Shown here: positions 53,827 through 64,000 of the stretch, piece after piece
Layout of the letters: the number at the start of each line of letters is the position of its first letter
Position numbering within the stretch: the first letter of the stretch is position 1
Assembly (NCBI RefSeq): GCF_037975245.1
Contig: NC_092580.1
Location: 9,399,001-9,463,000, forward strand
Length of the DNA stretch: 64,000 nucleotides
Direction: 5' to 3'
From: Apostichopus japonicus
Lineage: Eukaryota; Echinodermata; Holothuroidea; Aspidochirotida; Stichopodidae
Notes under the pieces: generated by a model
Databases searched by the model: none
Told to the model about the DNA's origin: nothing
What the model saw: the letters and a program-made list of their open reading frames with translations, nothing else
Translations under genes and position numbers: made by a program

Positions 53827-54724
53827 TCGATTGTGCGGTACCGATAAATCGAACGTGCGATACCGATAAATGGAATGTGCGATAACAATAAATGGAATGT
53901 GCGATACCGATAAATCGAATGTGCGATACCGATAAATCGATTGTGCGGTACCGATAAATCGATTGTGCGGTACCGATAAATCGATTGTGCGGTACCGATA
54001 AATCGATTGTGCGGTACCGATTAATCGATTGTGCGGTACCGATAAATCGATTGTGCGGTACCGATAAATCGATTGTGCGGTACCGATTAATCGATTGTGC
54101 GGTACCGATAAATCGATTGTGCGGTACCGATAAATCGAAAGTGCGATACCGATAAATCAAATGTGCGGTACCGATAAATCGATTGTGCGGTACCGATAAA
54201 TCGATTGTGCGGTACCGATAAATCGATTGTGCGGTACCGATAAATCGATTGTGCGGTACCGATAAATCGAACGTGCGATACGGATAAATCAAATCTGCGG
54301 TACCGATTAATCGAACGTGTGATACCGATTAATCGAATGTGCGGTACCGATAAATCGAATGTTCGGTACCGATAAATCGAATGTGCGATAACAATCAATC
54401 GAATTTGCGGTACCGATCAATCGATTGTGCGGTACCGATCAATCGAAAGTGCGGTACCGATATATCGAACGTGCGATACCAATAAATCGAATATGCGATA
54501 CCGATAAATCGAGTATGCGGTACCGATAAATCGATTGCGCGGTACCGATCAGTCAAATGTGCGGTACCGATAAATCGAATGTGCGGTATTGATAAATCGA
54601 TTGTGCGGTACCAATAAATCGATTGCGCGGTACCGATAAATCGAATGTGCGGTACCGATAAATCGAATGTGCGATTACAATAAATGTAATGTGCGATACC
54701 GATAAAGGGAATGTGCGGTACCGA

Positions 54725-55123
54725 TTAATCGAATGTGCGATATCGATATATCAAATGTGCGGTACCGATAAATCGCATGTGCGGTATCGATAAATCGAAT
54801 GTGCGGTACCGATAAATCGAATGTGCGGTATTGATAAATCGAATGTGCGGTACCGATAAATCGAATGTGCGGTATTGATAAATCGATTGTGCGGTACCGT
54901 TAAATAGAAAGTGCGGTACGATAAATCGAACGTGCGGTTCCGATAAATCGAACGTGCGATACCGATAAATCAAATCTGCGGTACCGATTAATCGAACGTG
55001 TGATACCGATTGATCGAAAGTGCGGTACCGATAAAGCGAATGTGCGGTACCGATAAATCGAATGTGCGATATTGATAAATCGATTGTGCGGTACCGATAA
55101 ATCGATTGCGCGGTACCGATCAA
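54725..55123 (+). repeat. Block Z, copy 2
   Basis: Offset 2,220 from copy 1. CGGTATCG replaces CGATATCG near 54,784. Confidence 0.88.
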
Positions 55124-56945
55124 TCGAATGTGCGGTACCGATAAATCGAATGTGCGATTACAATAAATGGAATGTGCGATACCGATAAATCGAATGTGCG
55201 AGACCGATTAATCGAATGTGCGGTACCGATAAATCGATTGTGAGGTACCGATAAATCGATTTTGCGGTACCGATCAATCGAAAGTGCGGTACCGATATAT
55301 CGAACGTGCGATACCGATTAATCGAATCTGCGGTACCGATAATTCGAAAGTGCGATACCGATTAATCGAATGTGCGATATCGATATATCAAATGTGCGGT
55401 ACCGATAAATCGATTGTGCGGTACCGATAAATCGATTGTGCGGTACCGATAAATCGATTGTGCGGTACCGATAAATCGATTGTGCGGTACCGATAAATCG
55501 AATGTGCGAGACCGATTAATCGATATTGCGGTACCGATAAATCGAATGTGCGGTATTGATAAATCGATTGTGCGGTACCGATAAATCGAATGTGCGATAA
55601 CAATAAATCGAATGTGCGGTACCGATCAATCGAAAGTGTTGTACCGATATATCGAACGTGCGATACCGATTAATCGAATCTGCGGTACCGATAAATCGAA
55701 AGTGCGATACCGATTAATCGAATGTGCGATATCGATATATCAAATGTGCGGTACCGATAAATCGAATGTGCGGTACCGATAAATCGAATGTGCGAGACCG
55801 ATAAATCGAATGTGCGATACCAATAAATGGAATGTGCGATACCGATAAATCGAATGTGCGAGACCGATTAATCGATATTGCGGTACCGATAAATCGAATG
55901 TGCGGTATTGATAAATCGATTGTGCGGTACCGATAAATCGATTGCGCGGTACCGATCAATCGAATATGCGGTACCGATAAATGGAATGTGCGATACCGAT
56001 CAATCGAATTTACGATACCGATCAATCGAATGTGCGGTACCGATAAATCGAAAGTGCGGTACCGATAAATCGAAAGTGCGATACCAATAAATCGAATATG
56101 CGATACCGATAAATCGAGTATGCGGTACCGATAAATCGATTGCGCGGTACCGATCAATCGAATGTGCGGTACCGATAAATCGAATGTGCGGTATTGATAA
56201 ATCGAATGTGCGGTACTGATAAATCGAACGTGTGATACCGATTAATCGAATGTGCGGTACCGATAAATCGAATGTGCGGTACCGATAAATCGAATGTGCG
56301 GTACCGATCAATCGATTGTGCGGTACCGATAAGTCAAATGTGCGAGACCGATTAATCGATGTTGCGGTACCGATAAATCGATTGTGCGGTACCGATCAAT
56401 CAAAAGTGCGGTACCGATAAATCGAACGTGCGATACCGGTAAATCGAATGTGCGATAACAATAAATCGAATCTGCGGTACCGATAAATCGAATGTGCGGT
56501 ACCGATAAATCGATTGTGCTGTACTGATAAATCGATTGTGCGGTACCGATCAATCGATTGCGCGGTACCGATCAATCGAATGTGCGGTACCGATTAATCG
56601 AATGTGCGGTACCGATTAATCGAACGTGTGATACCGATTAATTGAATGTGCGGTACCGATAAATCGAATGTACGGTACCGATAAATCGAATATGCGGTAC
56701 CGATAAATCGATTGTGCGGTACCGATAAGTCAAATGTGCGAGATCGATTAATCGATGTTGCGGTACCGATAAATCGATTGTGCGGTACCGATCAATCGAT
56801 TGCGCGGTACCGATCAATCGAATGTGCGGTACCGATTAATCGAATGTGCTGTACCGATAAATCGAACGTGTGATACCGATTAATTGAATGTGCGGTACCG
56901 ATAAATCGAATGTACGGTACCGATAAGTCAAATGTGCGATATCGA

Positions 56946-57366
56946 TTAATCGATGTTGCGGTACCGATAAATCGATTGTGCGATTACAATAAATGGAATG
57001 TGCGATACCGATAAATCGAATGTGCGGTACCGATATATCGAACGTGCGATACCTATTAATCGAATCTGCGGTACCGATAAATCGATTGTGCGGTACCGAT
57101 AAATTGAACGTGCGATACGATAAATCAAATCTGCGGTACCGATTAATCGAACGTGTGATACCGATTAATCGAATGTGCGGTACCGATAAATCGAAAGTGC
57201 GATACCGATAAATCGAATGTGCGGTACCGATAAATCGATTGTGCGATACCGATAAATCGAATGTGCGATAACAATAAATCGAATGTGCGATACCGATAAA
57301 TCGAATGTGCGGTACCGATAAATCGATTGTGCGGTACCGATAAATCGATTGTGCGGTACCGATCAA
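56946..57366 (+). repeat. Block W, variant copy
   Basis: Starts like the other W copies but carries a GATTACAATAAATGG insertion near 56,983 and is longer by one monomer than copy 1. Confidence 0.72.
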
Positions 57367-57630
57367 TCAAAAGTGCGGTACCGATAAATCGAACGTGCGA
57401 TACCGATAAATAGAATGTGCGATAACAATAAATGGAATGTGCGATACCGATAAATCGAATGTGCGATACCGATAAATCGATTGTGCGGTACCGATAAATC
57501 GATTGTGCGGTACCGATAAATCGATTGTGCGGTACCGATAAATCGATTGTGCGGTACCGATTAATCGATTGTGCGGTACCGATAAATCGATTGTGCGGTA
57601 CCGATAAATCGAAAGTGCGATACCGATAAA

Positions 57631-58642
57631 TCAAATGTGCGGTACCGATAAATCGATTGTGCGGTACCGATAAATCGATTGTGCGGTACCGATAAATCGA
57701 TTGTGCGGTACCGATAAATCGATTGTGCGGTACCGATAAATCGATTGTGCGGTACCGATAAATCGAAAGTGCGATACAGATAAATCGAATGTGCGGTACC
57801 GATAAATCGATTGTGCGGTACCGATAAATCGATTGTGCGGTACCGATAAATCGAACGTGCGATACGGATAAATCAAATCTGCGGTACCGATTAATCGAAC
57901 GTGTGACAACGATTAATCGAATGTGCGGTACCGATAAATCGAATGAGCGGTACCGATAAATCGAATGTGCGATAACAATCAATCGAATTTGCGGTACCGA
58001 TCAATCGATTGTGCGGTACCGATCAATCGAAAGTGCGGTACCGATATATCGAACGTGCGATACCAATAAATCGAATATGCGATACCGATAAATCGAGTAT
58101 GCGGTACCGATAAATCGATTGCGCGGTACCGATCAATCAAATGTGCGGTACCGATAAATCGATTGTGCGGTACCGATAAATCGATTGTGCGGTACCGATA
58201 AATCGATTGTGCGGTACCGATAAATCGATTGTGCGGTACCGATAAATCGATTGTGCGGTACCGATAAATCGAAAGTGCGATACAGATAAATCGAATGTGC
58301 GGTACCGATAAATCGATTGTGCGGTACCGATAAATCGATTGTGCGGTACCGATAAATCGAACGTGCGATACGGATAAATCAAATCTGCGGTACCGATTAA
58401 TCGAACGTGTGACAACGATTAATCGAATGTGCGGTACCGATAAATCGAATGAGCGGTACCGATAAATCGAATGTGCGATAACAATCAATCGAATTTGCGG
58501 TACCGATCAATCGATTGTGCGGTACCGATCAATCGAAAGTGCGGTACCGATATATCGAACGTGCGATACCAATAAATCGAATATGCGATACCGATAAATC
58601 GAGTATGCGGTACCGATAAATCGATTGCGCGGTACCGATCAA
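57631..58642 (+). repeat. 506-bp tandem pair (block V), copy B set
   Basis: 57,631-58,136 and 58,137-58,642 match at offset 506 with no difference seen, unlike the diverged pair at 51,321. They diverge after about 58,670. Confidence 0.88.
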
Positions 58643-58814
58643 TCAAATGTGCGGTACCGATAAATCGAATTTGCGGTATTGATAAATCGATTGTGCGGTA
58701 CCAATAAATCGATTGCGCGGTACCGATAAATCGAATGTGCGGTACCGATAAATCGAATGTGCGATTACAATAAATGTAATGTGCGATACCGATAAAGGGA
58801 ATGTGCGGTACCGA

Positions 58815-59213
58815 TTAATCGAATGTGCGATATCGATATATCAAATGTGCGGTACCGATAAATCGCATGTGCGATATCGATAAATCGAATGTGCGGTACC
58901 GATAAATCGAATGTGCGGTATTGATAAATCGAATGTGCGGTACCGATAAATCGAATGTGCGGTATTGATAAATCGATTGTGCGGTACCGTTAAATAGAAA
59001 GTGCGGTACGATAAATCGAACGTGCGGTTCCGATAAATCGAACGTGCGATACCGATAAATCAAATCTGCGGTACCGATTAATCGAACGTGTGATACCGAT
59101 TGATCGAAAGTGCGGTACCGATAAAGCGAATGTGCGGCACCGATAAATCGAATGTGCGATATTGATAAATCGATTGTGCGGTACCGATAAATCGATTGCG
59201 CGGTACCGATCAA
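58815..59213 (+). repeat. Block Z, copy 3
   Basis: Offset 6,310 from copy 1, sharing its private CGGCACC and CGATATCG variants. Confidence 0.88.
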
Positions 59214-59629
59214 TCGAATGTGCGGTACCGATAAATCGAATGTGCGATTACAATAAATGGAATGTGCGATACCGATAAATGGAATGTGCGAGACCGATTA
59301 ATCGAATGTGCGGTACCGATAAATCGATTGTGAGGTACCGATAAATCGATTTTGCGGTACCGATCAATCGAATGTGCGGTACCGATTAATCGAATGTGCG
59401 GTACCGATTAATCGAACGTGTGATACCGATTAATTGAATGTGCGGTACCGATAAATCGAATGTACGGTACCGATAAATCGAATATGCGGTACCGATAAAT
59501 CGATTGTGCGGTACCGATAAGTCAAATGTGCGAGATCGATTAATCGATGTTGCGGTACCGATAAATCGATTGTGCGGTACCGATCAATCGATTGCGCGGT
59601 ACCGATCAATCGAATGTGCGGTACCGATT

Positions 59630-61123
59630 AATCGAATGTGCGGTACCGATAAATCGAACGTGTGATACCGATTAATTGAATGTGCGGTACCGATAAATCG
59701 AATGTACGGTACCGATAAGTCAAATGTGCGATATCGATTAATCGATGTTGCGGTACCGATAAATCGATTGTGCGGTACCGATCAATCGAAAGTGCGGTAC
59801 CGATATATCGAACGTGCGATACCGATTAATCGAATCTGCGGTACCGATAAATCGATTGTGCGGTACCGATAAATTGAACGTGCGATACGATAAATCAAAT
59901 CTGCGGTACCGATTAATCGAACGTGTGATACCGATTAATCGAATGTGCGGTACCGATAAATCGAAAGTGCGATACCGATAAATCGAATGTGCGGTACCGA
60001 TAAATCGATTGTGCGATACCGATAAATCGAATGTGCGATAACAATAAATCGAATGTGCGATACCGATAAATCGAATGTGCGGTACCGATAAATCGATTGT
60101 GCGGTACCGATCAATCGATTGTGCGGTACCGATCAATCGATTGTGCGGTACCGATAAATCGAACGTGCGATACCGATAAATGGAATGTGCGATAACAATA
60201 AATGGAATGTGCGATACCGATAAATCGAATGTGCGATACCGATAAATCGATTGTGCGGTACCGATAAATCGATTGTGCGGTACCGATAAATCGATTGTGC
60301 GGTACCGATAAATCGATTGTGCGGTACCGATTAATCGATTGTGCGGTACCGATAAATCGATTGTGCGGTACCGATAAATCGAATGTGCGGTACCGATAAA
60401 TCGAACGTGTGATACCGATTAATTGAATGTGCGGTACCGATAAATCGAATGTACGGTACCGATAAGTCAAATGTGCGATATCGATTAATCGATGTTGCGG
60501 TACCGATAAATCGATTGTGCGGTACCGATCAATCGAAAGTGCGGTACCGATATATCGAACGTGCGATACCGATTAATCGAATCTGCGGTACCGATAAATC
60601 GATTGTGCGGTACCGATAAATTGAACGTGCGATACGATAAATCAAATCTGCGGTACCGATTAATCGAACGTGTGATACCGATTAATCGAATGTGCGGTAC
60701 CGATAAATCGAAAGTGCGATACCGATAAATCGAATGTGCGGTACCGATAAATCGATTGTGCGATACCGATAAATCGAATGTGCGATAACAATAAATCGAA
60801 TGTGCGATACCGATAAATCGAATGTGCGGTACCGATAAATCGATTGTGCGGTACCGATCAATCGATTGTGCGGTACCGATCAATCGATTGTGCGGTACCG
60901 ATAAATCGAACGTGCGATACCGATAAATGGAATGTGCGATAACAATAAATGGAATGTGCGATACCGATAAATCGAATGTGCGATACCGATAAATCGATTG
61001 TGCGGTACCGATAAATCGATTGTGCGGTACCGATAAATCGATTGTGCGGTACCGATAAATCGATTGTGCGGTACCGATTAATCGATTGTGCGGTACCGAT
61101 AAATCGATTGTGCGGTACCGATA
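59630..61123 (+). repeat. 747-bp tandem duplication (two copies of block W with flanks)
   Basis: 59,630-60,376 repeats as 60,377-61,123 (34 monomers minus 1). The flanking mismatch is T at 59,629 versus A at 60,376, and homology ends near 61,130. The W cores are 59,738-60,136 and 60,485-60,883. The homologous place in copy A (53,320-54,066) is single. Confidence 0.9.
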
Positions 61124-61825
61124 AATCGAAAGTGCGATACCGATAAATCAAATGTGCGGTACCGATAAATCGATTGTGCGGTACCGATAAATCGATTGTG
61201 CGGTACCGATAAATCGATTGTGCGGTACCGATAAATCGATTGTGCGGTACCGATAAATCGATTGTGCGGTACCGATAAATCGAAAGTGCGATACAGATAA
61301 ATCGAATGTGCGGTACCGATAAATCGATTGTGCGGTACCGATAAATCGATTGTGCGGTACCGATAAATCGAACGTGCGATACGGATAAATCAAATCTGCG
61401 GTACCGATTAATCGAACGTGTGATACCGATTAATCGAATGTGCGGTACCGATAAATCGAATGTTCGGTACCGATAAATCGAATGTGCGATAACAATCAAT
61501 CGAATTTGCGGTACCGATCAATCGATTGTGCGGTACCGATCAATCGAAAGTGCGGTACCGATATATCGAACGTGCGATACCAATAAATCGAATATGCGAT
61601 ACCGATAAATCGAGTATGCGGTACCGATAAATCGATTGCGCGGTACCGATCAGTCAAATGTGCGGTACCGATAAATCGAATGTGCGGTATTGATAAATCG
61701 ATTGTGCGGTACCAATAAATCGATTGCGCGGTACCGATAAATCGAATGTGCGGTACCGATAAATCGAATGTGCGATTACAATAAATGTAATGTGCGATAC
61801 CGATAAAGGGAATGTGCGGTACCGA

Positions 61826-62224
61826 TTAATCGAATGTGCGATATCGATATATCAAATGTGCGGTACCGATAAATCGCATGTGCGGTATCGATAAATCGAA
61901 TGTGCGGTACCGATAAATCGAATGTGCGGTATTGATAAATCGAATGTGCGGTACCGATAAATCGAATGTGTGGTATTGATAAATCGATTGTGCGGTACCG
62001 TTAAATAGAAAGTGCGGTACGATAAATCGAACGTGCGGTTCCGATAAATCGAACGTGCGATACCGATAAATCAAATCTGCGGTACCGATTAATCGAACGT
62101 GTGATACCGATTGATCGAAAGTGCGGTACCGATAAAGCGAATGTGCGGTACCGATAAATCGAATGTGCGATATTGATAAATCGATTGTGCGGTACCGATA
62201 AATCGATTGCGCGGTACCGATCAA
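61826..62224 (+). repeat. Block Z, copy 4
   Basis: Offset 7,101 from copy 2. Private GTGTGGTATTG near 61,970. Confidence 0.88.
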
Positions 62225-62676
62225 TCGAATGTGCGGTACCGATAAATCGAATGTGCGATTACAATAAATGGAATGTGCGATACCGATAAATCGAATGTGC
62301 GAGACCGATTAATCGAATGTGCGGTACCGATAAATCGATTGTGAGGTACCGATAAATCGATTTTGCGGTACCGATCAATCGAAAGTGCGGTACCGATATA
62401 TCGAACATGCGATACCGATTAATCGAATCTGCGGTACCGATAATTCGAAAGTGCGATACCGATTAATCGAATGTGCGATATCGATATATCAAATGTGCGG
62501 TACCGATAAATCGATTGTGCGGTACCGATAAATCGATTGTGCGGTACCGATAAATCGATTGTGCGGTACCGATAAATCGATTGTGCGGTACCGATAAATC
62601 GAAAGTGCGATACAGATAAATCGAATGTGCGGTACCGATAAATCGATTGTGCGGTACCGATAAATCGATTGTGCGG

Positions 62677-64000
62677 TACCGATAAATCGAACGTGCGATA
62701 CCGATAAATGAAATCTGCGGTACCGATTAATCGAACGTGTGATACCGATTAATCGAATGAGCGGTACCGATAAATCGAATGTGCGGTACCGATAAATCGA
62801 ATGTGCGATAACAATGAATCGAATGTGCGGTACCGATAAATCGATTGTGCGGTACCGATCAATTGATTGTGCGGTACCGATCAATCGAAAGTGCGGTACC
62901 GATATATCGAACGTGCGATACCAATAAATCGAATATGCGATACCGATAAATCGAGTATGCGGTACCGATCAATCGATTGCGCGGTACCGATCAATCGAAT
63001 GTGCGGTACCGATAAATCGAACGTGCGGTTCCGATAAATCGAACGTGCGATACCGATAAATCAAATCTGCGGTACCGATTAATCGAACGTGTGATACCGA
63101 TTGATCGAAAGTGCGGTACCGATAAAGCGAATGTGCGGTACCGATAAATCGAATGTGCGATATTGATAAATCGATTGTGCGGTACCGATAAATCGACTGC
63201 GCGGTACCGATCAATCGAATGTGCGGTACCGATAAATCGAATGTGCGATTACAATAAATCGATTGTGCGGTACCAATAAATCGATTGCGCGGTACCGATA
63301 AATCGAATGTGCGGTACCGATAAATCGAATGTGCGATTACAATAAATGTAATGTGCGATACCGATAAAGGGAATGTGCGGTACCGATTAATCGAATGTGC
63401 GATATCGATATATCAAATGTGCGGTACCGATAAATCGCATGTGCGGTATCGATAAATCGAATGTGCGGTACCGATAAATCGAATGTGCGGTATTGATAAA
63501 TCGAATGTGCGGTACCGATAAATCGAATGTGCGGTATTGATAAATCGATTGTGCGGTACCGTTAAATAGAAAGTGCGGTACGATAAATCGAACGTGCGGT
63601 TCCGATAAATCGAACGTGCGATACCGATAAATCAAATCTGCGGTACCGATTAATCGAACGTGTGATACCGATTGATCGAAAGTGCGGTACCGATAAAGCG
63701 AATGTGCGGTACCGATAAATCGAATGTGCGATATTGATAAATCGATTGTGCGGTACCGATAAATCGATTGCGCGGTACCGATCAATCGAATGTGCGGTAC
63801 CGATAAATCGAATGTGCGATTACAATAAATGGAATGTGCGATACCGATAAATCGAATGTGCGAGACCGATTAATCGAATGTGCGGTACCGATAAATCGAT
63901 TGTGAGGTACCGATAAATCGATTTTGCGGTACCGATCAATCGAAAGTGCGGTACCGATATATCGAACGTGCGATACCGATTAATCGAATCTGCGGTACCG
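62677..64000 (+). repeat. Partial third HOR copy, running off the window
   Basis: A truncated Z segment (about 63,010-63,214) joins at a GATTACAATAAATCGATTG junction near 63,250 to a complete Z (offset 1,561 from copy 4). The last bases continue the GATTAATCGAATCTG monomer seen near 62,410, so the array continues beyond 64,000. No gene. Confidence 0.85.
63387..63785 (+). repeat. Block Z, copy 5
   Basis: 399 bp, matches copies 2 and 4 (CGGTATCG variant). Confidence 0.88.

Larger units (their letters stand above)
49310..55575 (+). repeat. ~6.3-kb right-domain HOR, copy A
   Basis: It starts just after a mismatch near 49,309 and matches 55,576 onward at offset 6,266. The offset rises to 6,288 and then 6,310 through two one-monomer gains, and to 7,101 beyond the 747-bp duplication in copy B. 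A GTGTTGTACC monomer at 49,369 and 55,635 anchors the alignment. Internal order is W, V pair, Z, W, then Z. No gene. Confidence 0.9.
55576..62676 (+). repeat. ~6.3-kb right-domain HOR, copy B (lengthened to ~7.1 kb)
   Basis: Second copy of 49,310-55,575. Homology at the far end (55,388-55,500 with 62,489-62,601) has offset 7,101, which equals 6,310 plus the 747-bp tandem duplication plus two monomers. The block order is otherwise the same. No gene. Confidence 0.88.
1..64000 (+). repeat. 22-bp satellite array filling the window
   Basis: Every line of the window is made of a 22-bp monomer in one orientation. The common form has GTGCGGTACCGAT followed by AAATCGA and a variable end. Main variable sites are CGGTACC versus CGATACC, GATAAATC versus GATTAATC, GATCAATC or GATATATC, and the bases after TCGA (AT, TT, AC, AA). 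About 2,900 monomers fit the length. No inverted segment, unique insert or gene was seen, and both window ends fall inside the array. The consensus is about 45% G+C and carries three CpGs per monomer. Satellite identity is certain from the sequence; species, chromosome location and function are not visible. Confidence 0.98.

Noticed and set aside
57143-57982. Long minus-strand open frames (this one 279 codons; also 301-1,077, 30,344-31,117 and many others) as genes
   Set aside because: They are a by-product of a stop-free monomer. The product is the same 22-residue unit repeated, they recur in overlapping frames, and start and stop sites follow the position of variant monomers.
1-64000. CRISPR array
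   Set aside because: The repeats are contiguous with no unique spacers, and there are no cas genes.
1-64000. Telomere repeat or a known CENP-B box
   Set aside because: No TTAGGG- or TTTAGGG-type tracts and no TTCGTTGGAA-type motif were seen.
1-64000. Transposon, LTR or integrated virus
   Set aside because: No terminal repeats, poly-A, target-site duplications or coding domains. All repeats are monomer-based.
1-64000. Assignment to a species or chromosome
   Set aside because: The monomer is not recognised, and no gene or flanking unique sequence is available to support an assignment.

Overview
The whole 64-kb window is one uninterrupted satellite DNA array. It is built from a 22-bp monomer repeated head-to-tail about 2,900 times, always in the same orientation. 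The monomer reads GTGCGGTACCGAT, then a variable A/T/C base, then AATCGA, then a variable two-base end (AT, TT, AC or AA). No protein-coding gene, RNA gene, mobile element, CRISPR array or unique flanking sequence was found. The array runs off both ends of the window. A gene-free tract of this size with nested higher-order repeats (HORs) points to a eukaryotic nuclear genome and to a heterochromatic block (centromeric, pericentromeric, subtelomeric or sex-chromosome). The sequence alone does not identify the species, and I do not recognise this satellite as a named family.

Layout. (1) 1-5,150: about 2.5 copies of a ~2-kb HOR (copy offsets 2,026 and 1,960 bp). (2) 5,151-7,440: block X1 and its downstream monomers. 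(3) 7,441-9,960: an island whose rare monomers otherwise occur mainly in the right-hand domain, 45-55 kb away. (4) 9,961-12,400: a second copy of region 2. (5) 12,401-34,200: the central domain, marked by eight copies of a fixed-length 466-bp core (Y), interleaved with blocks P and X. It holds a 2,022-bp tandem pair with one difference seen and a 3,232-bp tandem pair with no difference seen. (6) 34,554-38,600: a distant copy of the left domain, offset about 31.3-31.55 kb. (7) 38,601-49,309: a transitional domain with ~4.3-kb and 2,200-bp (100-monomer) duplications. (8) 49,310-64,000: the right domain, a ~6.3-kb HOR present twice plus a partial third copy. The second copy is lengthened by an extra 747-bp tandem duplication.

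The nested duplications can be ordered. A 220-bp duplication lies inside both 3,232-bp copies and is therefore older than them. A 506-bp pair lies in both 6.3-kb copies and is older than that event. The 747-bp duplication is in only one 6.3-kb copy and is probably younger. This is the pattern expected from repeated unequal exchange, replication slippage or break repair in a satellite.

Many open reading frames exist, mostly on the minus strand, but they follow from the monomer. Its reverse complement has no stop codon in any frame, and 22 is not a multiple of 3, so all three frames encode the same cyclic 22-residue peptide. They are not called as genes. Block limits were judged by eye and may be off by a few bases to about one monomer.
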